Positions 1-8,173 of a stretch of 64,000 bases of DNA are shown here, piece after piece. The position numbers and the translations under genes were made by a program. The DNA is from Rhodococcus sp. P-2. Its GTDB lineage: Bacteria; Actinomycetota; Actinomycetes; Mycobacteriales; Mycobacteriaceae. The DNA is taken from positions 558,001 through 622,000 of the forward strand of contig NZ_CP066779.1 in NCBI RefSeq assembly GCF_016598535.1. Reading direction: 5' to 3'. The notes under the pieces are model-generated. The model worked only from the letters and a program-made list of their open reading frames with translations. It was not told the DNA's origin and made no database searches. Position 1 is the stretch's first letter, and each line of letters begins with the position of its first letter.

Positions 1-1
1 C

Positions 2-541
2 CGCGACAATCCCTCTGACCTCGGGGCTCGCCTGTCCTCCCTCGGCTGTCTGCGCTCCGAGGAAGAACGAGCGATGACGGCGGGACTTGAGGTCGTCCCG
101 TATCCGACGGCTGTCCCAGAACTCTCCGTTCATCAGGTGACTACCCGTTCTCAGCTCGCCGACTATGCCGCCGTGATGGCCGCCAATTGGTCGCCTCCCT
201 CAGCCGCAGTTATCGGTTTCTTCGAAGACACCGCCGATGCCGCTCTCGATGAGCGTTCGCGGAGTTCATTCGTCGTGGGGTACGCGAACTCCCAGCCCGT
301 CGCCGGAGCCGAGGTCCATTTTGCGGCCGGCGTCGCCGGACTGTACGGCGTCGTCACGCTCGAAACGGCTCGCCGACGCGGATTCGGCTCGGCGGTCACC
401 CTTGCCGCACTCGACATCGCCCGCGAGCGAGGTGCCCGAACCGCCGTACTTCAGGCGTCCAGCGACGGCGCACAGCTCTATCGAAACCTCGGCTTCGAGG
501 ACGTCGGCACCTACACCGAGTACTCGATCGGCAGCGGTTAG
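2..541 (+). CDS. GNAT family N-acetyltransferase, 5' end outside window
   Basis: The frame is open from the first bases of the window, so the gene begins upstream; the in-frame ATG at 74 is probably internal. The C-terminal part has the GNAT pattern: a strand ending in GLYGVVTLETARRRGFGSA, where R-R-x-G-x-G/A is the acetyl-CoA pyrophosphate-binding loop, then a helix and the late motif LYRNLGFEDVGTYTEY. GNAT enzymes move an acetyl group from acetyl-CoA to an amine; the substrate cannot be told here. The part before the core (about 60 visible residues) suggests a longer protein with an extra N-terminal domain. Confident on family, not on substrate or true start. Confidence 0.8.
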   Translation, partial: RDNPSDLGARLSSLGCLRSEEERAMTAGLEVVPYPTAVPELSVHQVTTRSQLADYAAVMAANWSPPSAAVIGFFEDTADAALDERSRSSFVVGYANSQPVAGAEVHFAAGVAGLYGVVTLETARRRGFGSAVTLAALDIARERGARTAVLQASSDGAQLYRNLGFEDVGTYTEYSIGSG

Positions 542-604
542 ACGTCCCCGCGGGGACGCTTTCGGACCCCGTTCGGAAGTGTGTGTCGGCACCCACCTCT
601 AATA

Positions 605-620
605 TCGAACGTACATTCGA
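605..620 (+). promoter_or_regulatory. LexA (SOS) box
   Basis: TCGAACGTACATTCGA matches the actinobacterial SOS box TCGAAC-N4-GTTCGA at 11 of 12 fixed positions (the second half-site begins with A). It lies 32 bp before the start codon of the DUF222-HNH gene, where a LexA dimer would block transcription. SOS boxes upstream of 13E12/DUF222 genes are known in mycobacteria; activity here is inferred. Confidence 0.75.
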
Positions 621-652
621 ATTGACGTCGGAGACAGGCCGGGGGGCAAGTC

Positions 653-1918
653 ATGAACGCAACACTGATCGACGAAGAAACTCGGAGTTCCACCCGAGAC
701 GGCGTTGAGCAACTCGGCACGGAAATCTGCGCCCTCGCCGGCCAGATCGCTGCAGCCACCGCCCGATTCCTCACCCTCCTCGCAAAATTCGACGAAGACC
801 GCGGCTGGACCGGCCCTGGACTTCACTCCTGCGCCCACTGGCTGTCATGGAAGTGCGGAATGAGCCTGCACACCGGCCGCGAATATGTTCGCGTCGCCAA
901 AGCACTCCGATCATTGCCAGAGATGCGGAAGGCGTTCGAACAAGGCCGCCTGTCGTACTCGAAGGTTCGCGCACTCACCCGAGTCACGACACCTTCGAAC
1001 GAGAAGCAGATGGTTCGGTTCGGCTGCGAGGCGCCCGCAGCCCAGATCGATCGTCTCGCTGCCGGCCTGCGTAAAGCAACCGACAACGAATCCGGCAAAA
1101 CCAAAGCGCCCGCACATCTTCAAGTCCGCTGGCATTGGGACTCGGATACGGGCGAGTTCGTCATCAAAGGACGCCTGCCTGCGCAGGACGGCGCCCGAAT
1201 CCTCGCAGCGTTAGCTCTGGCGGAACGTGAACGCACTCGAACCACCGCCACCGTCCCCGCCGACGAGACAGCCACCAAGAACCCCGTCGGAAACATCGGG
1301 CCGGGCCTCGTCGCAATGGCTGAGCTCGCCACCGCCGCGGCCGCAGACCCCACATCCAAGGCCGCCGCGAACGAAGTTGTGTTCTTCCACGAAGCGGACT
1401 CTGTCCGCATTCCTAGCGGGCCCGCCCTCTCCGAAAACGATGCCGAGGAAGTGCTCTGCAATGCCAAGCTTCGCCTGGGAACAACAAAGGATGGATGCGT
1501 TCTGAATCTGGGCCGGCGGACCCGCGTCGTCAGTGCCAAACAGATGTTGGCATTGAATTACCGCGACGGATGCTGCCGCACACCAGGATGCGGACGGACC
1601 CGCTTCCTGCACGCACATCACGTGAAATTCTGGGGACGCGGCGGCAATACGGACTTGGACAACCTGATCATGCTCTGCGGTACCTGCCACCGCGCGCTGC
1701 ACGACGGCCTGTTCACGATCACTGCACTCGGCGAGCAGAAGTTCGAGTTTCGCTATGCCGACGGCGACGTCATCGACCCAGCACCGCCAACCGAGGGGTT
1801 CGCCGATGACCTATTGCGCGGGGACGTGCCCGACGACGCGATCGTGCCGGCGTGGGGCGGAGAGCCCCTCCACCTCGATCACGCGGTCAGCGTCATCCTC
1901 GACGGCTGGGCCGCGTGA
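653..1918 (+). CDS. DUF222 / 13E12-repeat family protein with C-terminal HNH endonuclease domain
   Basis: The 421-aa product has the N-terminal helical DUF222 region (about residues 20-250, including the GLHSCAHWLSWKCGMS stretch) and a C-terminal HNH motif at about 300-350: CRTPGCGRTRFLHAHHVKFW, then DLDNLIMLCGTCHRALHDG. The two Cys pairs can bind a structural zinc and the HH pair carries the nuclease site. These proteins are highly repeated in actinobacterial genomes and their role is not settled; a DNA-damage-inducible nuclease is plausible given the LexA box just upstream. The start ATG follows a G-rich SD (ggggggcaag). Full length, no frameshift. Confidence 0.9.
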   Translation: MNATLIDEETRSSTRDGVEQLGTEICALAGQIAAATARFLTLLAKFDEDRGWTGPGLHSCAHWLSWKCGMSLHTGREYVRVAKALRSLPEMRKAFEQGRLSYSKVRALTRVTTPSNEKQMVRFGCEAPAAQIDRLAAGLRKATDNESGKTKAPAHLQVRWHWDSDTGEFVIKGRLPAQDGARILAALALAERERTRTTATVPADETATKNPVGNIGPGLVAMAELATAAAADPTSKAAANEVVFFHEADSVRIPSGPALSENDAEEVLCNAKLRLGTTKDGCVLNLGRRTRVVSAKQMLALNYRDGCCRTPGCGRTRFLHAHHVKFWGRGGNTDLDNLIMLCGTCHRALHDGLFTITALGEQKFEFRYADGDVIDPAPPTEGFADDLLRGDVPDDAIVPAWGGEPLHLDHAVSVILDGWAA

Positions 1919-1924
1919 GCAAAC

Positions 1925-1940
1925 ATTGGTCTAGTCCAAT
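1925..1940. promoter_or_regulatory. Palindromic operator copy 1 (GntR/HutC-like)
   Basis: ATTGGTCTAGTCCAAT is a near-perfect palindrome (ATTGG-N-CTAG-N-CCAAT). It resembles sites of HutC-subfamily GntR regulators, such as DasR dre sites (TGGTCTAGACCA) and mycobacterial PhnF sites (TGGTATAGACCA). A second copy lies 64 bp downstream, in front of the phosphodiesterase-like gene. The regulator is not in this window. Confidence 0.55.
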
Positions 1941-1988
1941 CTGAATCCGTCGTGAACAATCGGACAACCCTCGCATTCAGATAGTGCA

Positions 1989-2004
1989 ATTGGTCTAGTC
2001 CTAT
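1989..2004. promoter_or_regulatory. Palindromic operator copy 2 (GntR/HutC-like)
   Basis: ATTGGTCTAGTCCTAT repeats the site at 1925-1940 with one arm mismatch. It ends 15 bp before the GTG start at 2020, so a bound repressor would overlap the promoter or transcript start. No clear SD precedes the GTG, so the transcript may be leaderless or nearly so. Confidence 0.55.
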
Positions 2005-2019
2005 CGCAATATCTTTAGC

Positions 2020-3000
2020 GTGACCAAGAAAATCGCACGCACCTCAGCAGCTATCACACTCCTCCTCGCCGGCGCTGTTGCTGCCGGAACCGCAACTGCC
2101 GCAGCAATTCCCGGATCGTCCGACCTCAATCCGTCGGCCGCCGAGAAGACAGTTGTCATCGGGCTCGACGGCACTATGCTCAGCCACATCAAGACCGCCG
2201 ATGCTCCCCGTCTCCAGAAGCTCATCGCCGAAGGAACCAGTGGAGAATCTTCCATCCTCGGCCACACCACCATCTCCGGACCGTCGTGGTCGACCATCCT
2301 GACCGGAGTCTGGGACACCAAGCACGGCGTCAAGGACAACACGTACGCGGGTGCCCGCTTCGATCTCTACCCGAGCGTGTTCACACGGTTGGAAACAGCA
2401 CAGCCATCTCTGCTCACCGAGTCGATCTCCACCTGGGGTGGCATCGACAACATCGCATCCAGCGGCACGCCGAAAGCCGACGTTGTCGTCACCACTACCG
2501 ATGCAGGGTCCGGAGCGGCCACCGATGCTGCGACCGCTGACGCCGTCGCCCGCGACATCACCGACAAGGGACCTGACCTGATCTTCACCCAACTCGATCA
2601 GGTGGACGGCGCGGGGCACAGCGGCGGCACCAACGGCGCTGCGTACGAAGAGTCGATCGCCTCCGTCGACGCTCAGGTAGGCAAGATCATCGATGCTGTT
2701 GATCAGCGCGCTGCGAAGACCGGTGAGAAATGGACCGTTCTGGTCACTGCGGATCACGGCCACAAGCCCGCCGGCGGACATGGAGGTCAGACACCGGCAG
2801 AAGCAACGACATTCGTCATCGCGCGTGGTGCGGGATACGCAGCCGGTAAGACGACCGACTCGTACACGATCGCCGACATCACTCCGACCATCCTCCAGAG
2901 CCTGGGTGTCGCATTGCCTGCCGATCTGGACGGTAAGCCGCTGACGAAGGACGCTCCCGGCTTCGTCGGCTCGATCGACTTGGGATTCTTCGGCTCCTGA
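2020..3000 (+). CDS. Secreted alkaline-phosphatase-superfamily phosphodiesterase / nucleotide pyrophosphatase-like protein
   Basis: The 326-aa product starts with a Sec-type signal peptide (TKK, a hydrophobic Ala-rich run, cleavage near ATAAA), so it is exported. The mature part has the alkaline phosphatase/NPP fold: a metal-binding Asp in VVIGLDGT (about residue 48), the nucleophile region GHTTISGPSWSTILTG, a DQVDGAGHSGG metal motif and TADHGH near residue 248. Family members hydrolyse phosphodiesters or phosphonates outside the membrane. The two HutC-like palindromes upstream suggest control by nutrient state, possibly phosphate or phosphonate/sugar related; that link is inference. Start is GTG. 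Confidence 0.8.
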   Translation: MTKKIARTSAAITLLLAGAVAAGTATAAAIPGSSDLNPSAAEKTVVIGLDGTMLSHIKTADAPRLQKLIAEGTSGESSILGHTTISGPSWSTILTGVWDTKHGVKDNTYAGARFDLYPSVFTRLETAQPSLLTESISTWGGIDNIASSGTPKADVVVTTTDAGSGAATDAATADAVARDITDKGPDLIFTQLDQVDGAGHSGGTNGAAYEESIASVDAQVGKIIDAVDQRAAKTGEKWTVLVTADHGHKPAGGHGGQTPAEATTFVIARGAGYAAGKTTDSYTIADITPTILQSLGVALPADLDGKPLTKDAPGFVGSIDLGFFGS

Positions 3001-3050
3001 TCTCGAGAAGACACCGACGCTCAGCAGAGTGCTGCAGCACCACAGCAAAG

Positions 3051-3088
3051 AGGTCGGGCCGAAGAGCGTGTGCTCTCCGGCCCGACCT
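3051..3088. terminator. Bidirectional hairpin terminator
   Basis: An 11-bp stem (AGGTCGGGCCG with CGGCCCGACCT) is extended by an inner AGAGC/GCTCT stem. It lies between the 3' end of the phosphodiesterase-like gene (+) and the 3' end of tmRNA (-) and can serve both. Confidence 0.75.
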
Positions 3089-3092
3089 GTTG

Positions 3093-3460
3093 TGGAGCTG
3101 CCGGGAATTGAACCCGGGTCCTACGTTGAATCGCTAGGGCTTCTCCGTGTGCAGTTCGCTAAGTCTCTACTTGGATCTCCCAGTCTCGCGAACAAGCCAG
3201 GATGACGATCCCAGTCACTGTTTGATGTCCCATCCGACTCCGTGACCGAGCCGAACAGTAAAGCCCTCTAGCTGATGCCAGGAACCGGGTCGAGGGCAAC
3301 CCCGGGCTGACAGACACGCTTCGCTACTTAGGCAGCGAGAGCGTAGTCGCGCTGATTGGAATCGGCGCTTATAGGTTTGCAGCGACGCTTACGGTGGTCT
3401 CTTGCCTGCACCGACACGCTTCCCCTAACTCAACACACGCAGTCGAAACCGTTCAGCCCC
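3093..3460 (-). ncRNA. ssrA: Transfer-messenger RNA (tmRNA)
   Basis: Read on the minus strand, the 5' end is GGGGCTGAACGGTTTCGAC and the 3' end has the T-arm GGTTCAATTCCCGGC and acceptor strand CAGCTCC followed by A; the acceptor halves pair. CCA is not encoded. The resume reading frame at 3366-3328 reads ADSNQRDYALAA then TAA, one residue different from the recalled mycobacterial tag ADSHQRDYALAA. tmRNA with SmpB rescues stalled ribosomes and tags the peptide for proteolysis. smpB is 4 kb away on the same strand. Confidence 0.95.
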
Positions 3461-3492
3461 GTGTGTGCCCCGCGTCTTTCGTGGGGCTATTC

Positions 3493-3498
3493 ACTATA
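3493..3498 (-). promoter_or_regulatory. Probable -10 element of the ssrA promoter
   Basis: On the minus strand TATAGT lies about 33 bp before the mature tmRNA 5' end, leaving a short leader for RNase P to remove. No clear -35 was identified. Confidence 0.4.
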
Positions 3499-3526
3499 AC
3501 GCGCCGAAGTTCGGAAGTCATACCAA

Positions 3527-5104
3527 TTAATCGGCGGCACTTTCCGTGTCCTGGACCCCAGCCGTTTCCTGCACCCCAGCCGTTTCCTGAACTGCAGCGG
3601 TTTCCTGCACTGCAGCCATCTCACGCTCGGCAGCACCGGTGATGTTGGTGATCATCCCCTGGAAGACGACTCCGTGGAAAGGCAGGATCGAGTACCAGTA
3701 CGCCCGGCCGGCCAGCCCGCGAGGGAAGAAGACCGCACGCTGATCGAGATGTGAACCCACCGGCCGTCCATCCGCACCCGCCGGACCTTCCGACACTCGC
3801 AACTCCAACCATGCTCCGCCCGGGACCTTCATCTCGGCGCGCAATCGGAGCAACTTACCTCGATCGATTTCTTCGACCCGCCAGAAGTCCAGGGCTTCAC
3901 CGGTGTTGAGCCGACGTGGATCCCGCCTACCCCGGCGCAGTCCGACCCCGCCGACCGCACGGTCCATCCACCCCCGGATGGCCCACGCCAAAGGGAAGGA
4001 ATACCAACCATTCTCGCCGCCGATCGACTCGACCACCGACCACAGGGTTTTCGGATCCGCCGAGCAGTCACGTTCGCGATGATCGACGTAGACGGCTTCG
4101 CCGGCCCAATCCGGGTCGGATGGAAGAGGGTCGGATGGAGCGCCCGCGATCGTTGCACCGGACCACGCCGTCTCCACCTCACCGGTCTCGATCTTGCGAA
4201 GCGCCAAACGCACTGCTTCCCGGTACGGCGTGAGGCCACCGGCCGGAGGCGGGATGAAGTCGTCGATGTCGTGGTCGTGCATCACCGCGTCGTTCTGCAG
4301 TGATTCGATCAGCGGCATCGCCAGACCTCGCGGGATCGGCGTGACCAATCCCACCCAGTGACCGGCCAGACGCGGGGTGAGGACGGGCAGGACGAGGATG
4401 CGTCGGCGTACCAATCCTGCGACGTCGGCGTAGGTGTTCATCATCTCGCCGTACTGCATGACATCGGGCCCACCGATGTCGAAGGCGCGGTTGACCTCCG
4501 GCGTCGTCGTCGCGGCTGCGATCAAATAGTGGAGTACGTCACGCACGGCGATCGGCTGAATGTTGTTGTGCACCCACTTGGGTGTGGTCATCACCGGAAG
4601 TCGATTGGTCAAGTGGCGCACCATTTCGAAGGACGCCGAACCCGATCCGATCACCACGCCGGCCTGGAACACAACCGTCGGAACGTCGGAGTCGAGCAGG
4701 ATCCGACCAACTTCGAGCCGAGACTGCAGGTGAGTCGACAGCTCTCGATCGGACGGATGAAGCCCGCCCAGGTAGACGATCCGGCGCACCCCCGCATCGC
4801 GCGCAGCGGCGGCCACGTTCTGCGCGCTCTGCTTGTCGATATCGGAGAACGAGCCTCCCCCACCCATGGCATGAACGAGGTAGTAGACCACGTCGATATC
4901 GTCGAAAACACCTGAGAGGGAATCACTGTCGGTCAGATCCCCACGCGTGATCTCCACCGAATCATGCCAGGGCACATCGCGTAGTTTCTCGGGGCTTCTC
5001 ACCACCACACGCACATGATGGCCCTCTTCGACCAGGCGAGGGGCAAGACGGCCGCCGATGTATCCGGTCGCACCCGTGATCAACACTCTCACTGCGTCCA
5101 TCAC
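3527..5104 (-). CDS. NAD(P)-binding SDR/NmrA-like protein with C-terminal DUF2867 domain
   Basis: The 525-aa product starts with an atypical short-chain-dehydrogenase Rossmann fold: VLITGATGYIGGRLAPRL at residues 7-24 with the GxxGxxG dinucleotide motif, then GDLTDSD and YYLVHAMGGG. The C-terminal half (about 320-495) matches the DUF2867 type, including the SILPFHGVVFQGMI stretch. The reaction is unknown; NmrA-like proteins can be redox sensors or reductases. The last ~25 residues are four imperfect copies of a hexapeptide (AVQET-type), encoded by an 18-bp tandem repeat at 3550-3621, a low-complexity tail that looks recently expanded. The double-Met start leaves a choice of one codon. Confidence 0.8.
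   Translation of the reverse strand: MMDAVRVLITGATGYIGGRLAPRLVEEGHHVRVVVRSPEKLRDVPWHDSVEITRGDLTDSDSLSGVFDDIDVVYYLVHAMGGGGSFSDIDKQSAQNVAAAARDAGVRRIVYLGGLHPSDRELSTHLQSRLEVGRILLDSDVPTVVFQAGVVIGSGSASFEMVRHLTNRLPVMTTPKWVHNNIQPIAVRDVLHYLIAAATTTPEVNRAFDIGGPDVMQYGEMMNTYADVAGLVRRRILVLPVLTPRLAGHWVGLVTPIPRGLAMPLIESLQNDAVMHDHDIDDFIPPPAGGLTPYREAVRLALRKIETGEVETAWSGATIAGAPSDPLPSDPDWAGEAVYVDHRERDCSADPKTLWSVVESIGGENGWYSFPLAWAIRGWMDRAVGGVGLRRGRRDPRRLNTGEALDFWRVEEIDRGKLLRLRAEMKVPGGAWLELRVSEGPAGADGRPVGSHLDQRAVFFPRGLAGRAYWYSILPFHGVVFQGMITNITGAAEREMAAVQETAAVQETAGVQETAGVQDTESAAD
3550..3621. repeat. 18-bp tandem repeat, four units, inside a gene 3' end
   Basis: Units at 3550-3567, 3568-3585, 3586-3603 and 3604-3621 share the frame CCTGNACYSCAGCSGTTT (units 1 and 2 differ at one base; units 3 and 4 diverge). 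The length is a multiple of three, so copy changes keep the DUF2867 protein in frame. Confidence 0.85.
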
Positions 5105-5121
5105 CCCACGCTACGCAGAAT

Positions 5122-6081
5122 TCAACTGCGAAGCGCGAGTGCAACCTCGAGGTCGTCGTTGGTCAACATCATGTTGATGCCCGCTCCGGCCTTCGCCCCG
5201 GCGGCCGCGGCCATGATGACCTGGGCACCTGGGTCGACGACGTTGCCCGCGGCGAACACCCCGGGCACGCTTGTGGCCCCCATCATGTCGACCGTCACGA
5301 AATCGCCCATCATCGTCTCGGCGCGCGATGCGCCGAATGCGCGCAAGATCGCATCGTTGGGGTCCATCGTGAGGGCGCCACCGACAAAGACCGCCGAACG
5401 CGCGACCACAGTGCTGTCGGCCAAACGCACGCCCACCAACCGATCGTCCTCGACGACGGGACCGGCGACCTCACCCTCGACGATCGAAATACCTCGAGCT
5501 GCAAGCTTTTCCCGGTCCTCGGAACCCAGTTCGGTGATTCGATGGAGGAAGAGAACCACGTCGTCGGACCACTGGCGAACCATGAGCGCCTGGTGCATCG
5601 CAAATTCCGCACTCTTGGCGATCACGCCAAGCGGCTGATCACGCACGCCGTACCCGTGGCAGTACGGGCAGTGCAACACATCGCGGCCCCAACGCTCGCC
5701 GAAGACTTCGAGCTCGACCGGCAGACGGTCCGTCAGACCTGTGGCAACAAGGACTTTGCGCACCTGAATCTTGCTGCCGTCAGCGAGTTCGACGGAGAAA
5801 TCGGCCGAAAGATCCTCGCTGTCCCGTGTCACGGAGACGACTGTGCCGTCATGGAACTCGCCGCCGAATTTGCGGACTTCACCTCGGCCGATGGTCAGCA
5901 ATTCGGCGGGGTTCATGCCGTCGCGGGAGAGGAATCCGTTCATGTGATCGGCGGCCGCGTTCCGTGGTGAGCCGTTGTCGAAGACGATCACGGACCTGCG
6001 CGCCTGACCAAGGATGAGTGCGGCGTTCAGCCCTGCCGCGCCGGCTCCGATTACTGCTACGTCGAATGAGTTCTGCGTCAT
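5122..6081 (-). CDS. Thioredoxin-reductase-like NAD(P)/FAD-dependent oxidoreductase
   Basis: The ~319-aa product (start ATG at 6081, MTQNSFDVAVIGAG) has the FAD Rossmann motif GAGAAG near residue 13, ATG at the end of the first FAD segment, a CPYC redox pair at about 137-140 (CPYCHGYG) and a closing GVFAAGNVVDP FAD motif. It belongs to the class II pyridine nucleotide-disulphide oxidoreductases and could reduce a thioredoxin-like protein or small molecule; no thioredoxin gene is adjacent. An upstream in-frame ATG would add 26 residues but overlaps the shared promoter. Divergent from the XRE-cupin regulator gene, 65 bp apart, suggesting shared control. Confidence 0.85.
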   Translation of the reverse strand: MTQNSFDVAVIGAGAAGLNAALILGQARRSVIVFDNGSPRNAAADHMNGFLSRDGMNPAELLTIGRGEVRKFGGEFHDGTVVSVTRDSEDLSADFSVELADGSKIQVRKVLVATGLTDRLPVELEVFGERWGRDVLHCPYCHGYGVRDQPLGVIAKSAEFAMHQALMVRQWSDDVVLFLHRITELGSEDREKLAARGISIVEGEVAGPVVEDDRLVGVRLADSTVVARSAVFVGGALTMDPNDAILRAFGASRAETMMGDFVTVDMMGATSVPGVFAAGNVVDPGAQVIMAAAAGAKAGAGINMMLTNDDLEVALALRS

Positions 6082-6122
6082 GAATCCAGAATGACAAGAG
6101 ATCGCAGTCTTGACAAACACTG

Positions 6123-6137
6123 TTGCCGTTTTGGCAA
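6123..6137. promoter_or_regulatory. Palindromic operator in the divergent promoter
   Basis: TTGCC-GTTTT-GGCAA is a perfect 5+5 inverted repeat between the oxidoreductase gene and the XRE-cupin gene, 9 bp before the latter's ATG. A TTGACA hexamer at 6110-6115 (plus strand) could be the -35, so the palindrome sits over the -10 region. It is the likely binding site of the regulator encoded next to it. Confidence 0.5.
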
Positions 6138-6146
6138 AATGGTTGA

Positions 6147-6731
6147 ATGACCGAAACATCGTTCGAAGCCGTTCTAGCCGGCATCGGCCCTCGCCTACGT
6201 GCGTTGCGCCAGCAGTCCGACATGACCCTGGCCGACCTGTCGGAGACCACCGACATCAGCGTCAGCACACTGTCGAGACTCGAATCCGGTACTCGCCGAG
6301 CCAACTTGGAGTTGCTGCTGCCGATCGCCAAGGCACACGGCGTCCCGTTGGACGACCTGGTGAACAGCAAGATCAAAGACCCCCGCGTTCGAGAAGAACC
6401 GCGAACGGTCGGATGCATGACGGTCATTCCGCTGACGAGTCAGCCTGGCAACCTCCAGGCCTACAAGATGATCATCTCCCCCACCGACGACGATCGCGAG
6501 CCGGGATCCCACGAGGGCTACGAGTGGGTCTACGTTCTGTCCGGGCGCATCAGACTCCAACTCGGCGACCGCGATTTCATCATGGGGGCAGGCGAGGCCG
6601 CCGAGTTCGACACCCACATTCCGCACCGCATCAGCGCTGCCGACGGCCGACCTGCCGAGGCGATCAGTCTCTTCGGGAAGCAGGGCGAGCGTGTTCACCT
6701 ACGCGCAGCGCCGGCCGACAGACGCGGTTGA
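6147..6731 (+). CDS. XRE-family regulator with C-terminal cupin domain
   Basis: The 194-aa product has an N-terminal Cro/CI-type helix-turn-helix (residues 15-70: LRALRQQSDMTLADLSETT, then SVSTLSRLESGTRRANLELL) and a C-terminal cupin (about 95-180: HEGYEWVYVLSGRIRLQLGD, then FDTHIPHRIS). This architecture is typical of regulators sensing a small ligand through the cupin. It probably controls the divergent thioredoxin-reductase-like gene and itself. Ligand unknown. Confidence 0.88.
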   Translation: MTETSFEAVLAGIGPRLRALRQQSDMTLADLSETTDISVSTLSRLESGTRRANLELLLPIAKAHGVPLDDLVNSKIKDPRVREEPRTVGCMTVIPLTSQPGNLQAYKMIISPTDDDREPGSHEGYEWVYVLSGRIRLQLGDRDFIMGAGEAAEFDTHIPHRISAADGRPAEAISLFGKQGERVHLRAAPADRRG

Positions 6732-6746
6732 ACTGCCAGGACCGAA

Positions 6747-7592
6747 TCAGGCGCCCGCAACGGCAATCATGCCGACTGCCGCCAGCGCCAACAGCATTCC
6801 CGCTTGTTGCACGCGGCTTACCCGCTCGCCCAGCATCACCATGGCGAGCAGAACCGTCGCAGCCGGATACAGCGAACCGATCACACTGACCAGTGAAAGC
6901 ATTCCACCTTGGAAGGCGTAGATCATCGTCCCGTTCGCGACGACGTCGAGGACGCTGACGTACACCGCGAGCTTGAGTGGCTCGCCTCGTGGGAGAACGA
7001 AGTGACCGGCCGCCAGCGCGACCAACCACACCACGACGGTCGCGGCGCCCCGCGACACGGCCAACGCCCACAGCCCGCTGCCCTCGCCGATCTGGTGAAG
7101 TGCGATGAACGAGAGTGCAAATGCACCACCGCTTCCGACCGTCAGAAACGCCACCTGTCTGGTGAAGCGGAGAGTGATTCCGCCGGCAACCTCACCCGCG
7201 GTGTCGTCAGGCGACTCGCGGCTGACCAGGACGACGGCGACCAGCGCGACGGCGATACCCAGGTACGCGATCAGCCCCGGCCGCTCGCCGAAGGCGAATC
7301 CGACGAGCACCGGAATACCCGCCACCAGAACAGCTGTCAGCGGTGAGACCACAGACATAGGTCCGGTCGCCAAGGCGAGATAGAACCACCACACCGCCAG
7401 ACCACTCGTGACGCCCGCGATCGCGCCCCAGATCAAACCGTTCAGCGTCAACGTGCCGGAAACGAAAGGTGCTGCGATCAGAACGATGACGAGCGAGAGC
7501 GGATACGAGACGATCACCACACGGAGTGCGGCAACTCGTCGTGACGCAACTCCGCCGACGAAGTCGCTGACTCCGTAGGCAACTGCCGCCAC
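6747..7592 (-). CDS. EamA/DMT-superfamily transporter
   Basis: The 281-aa product is almost wholly hydrophobic with about ten membrane segments arranged as two EamA repeats (first near residues 1-125, second near 140-281), as in DMT permeases for amino acids, metabolites or drugs. Substrate unknown. The GTG at 7592 cuts into the first membrane helix: the frame continues upstream as [15 protein letters not shown] to a CTG at 7616 that overlaps the smpB stop, so the real start may be that CTG, coupled to smpB. Confidence 0.82.
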   Translation of the reverse strand: MAAVAYGVSDFVGGVASRRVAALRVVIVSYPLSLVIVLIAAPFVSGTLTLNGLIWGAIAGVTSGLAVWWFYLALATGPMSVVSPLTAVLVAGIPVLVGFAFGERPGLIAYLGIAVALVAVVLVSRESPDDTAGEVAGGITLRFTRQVAFLTVGSGGAFALSFIALHQIGEGSGLWALAVSRGAATVVVWLVALAAGHFVLPRGEPLKLAVYVSVLDVVANGTMIYAFQGGMLSLVSVIGSLYPAATVLLAMVMLGERVSRVQQAGMLLALAAVGMIAVAGA

Positions 7593-7612
7593 GAGGGCAA
7601 GCAGGATGGAGG

Positions 7613-8086
7613 TCAGCGCATGCCCTTGATACGACGACCGAGCTCGCGGGTCACCTCGCGCTCGGCGGTGCGCTTGGCCATGTCCTGGCGCTTGTCGTAG
7701 TCCTGCTTACCCTTTGCCAGCGCGAGTTCGACCTTGACCTTGCCGTCGTTGAAGTACATCGACAGCGGGACCAGTGTCTGGTTTCCCTCGCGGGTCTTGC
7801 CGACGAGGTGCTCGATCTCACGCTTGTGCAGCAGGAGCTTTCGGGTACGACGCGGCGAATGGTTGTTCCACGTACCTTGCGTGTACTCGGGAATGTGCAA
7901 CGAGCGCAACCACACTTCGCCGTTGTCCACGGTGGCGAACGCGTCGACGAGCGACGCCTTGCCTTCGCGCAGACTCTTGACCTCGGTCCCGACGAGCGCG
8001 ATACCGGCCTCGTAGGTGTCGATGATCGTGTAGTTGTGACGTGCTTTGCGATTGGTCGCAATGACCTTGCGGCCCTTTTCCTTCAC
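7613..8086 (-). CDS. smpB: SsrA-binding protein SmpB
   Basis: The 157-aa product matches SmpB in length and motifs: [45 protein letters not shown] and the basic tail [20 protein letters not shown] that reaches into the ribosomal mRNA channel. SmpB binds tmRNA and is required for trans-translation. Start is GTG. It follows ftsE-ftsX on the same strand, as recalled for mycobacteria; ssrA lies 4 kb further on. Confidence 0.96.
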   Translation of the reverse strand: MKEKGRKVIATNRKARHNYTIIDTYEAGIALVGTEVKSLREGKASLVDAFATVDNGEVWLRSLHIPEYTQGTWNNHSPRRTRKLLLHKREIEHLVGKTREGNQTLVPLSMYFNDGKVKVELALAKGKQDYDKRQDMAKRTAEREVTRELGRRIKGMR

Positions 8087-8173
8087 TGTCCGGGCCTCTC
8101 AGTCCGCTGTCTTGCTGTCGAATACTGTCCTACCGTCAAATACAGTTCCAGCATAGAAGCTCGTGCAAACCGA

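Noticed and set aside
653-1918. DUF222-HNH gene as part of a mobile element
   Set aside because: No terminal repeats, integrase or transposase nearby; the family is a common chromosomal repeat in actinobacteria.
3550-3621. Short direct repeats as a possible CRISPR
   Set aside because: Units are contiguous without spacers and in frame in a protein gene.
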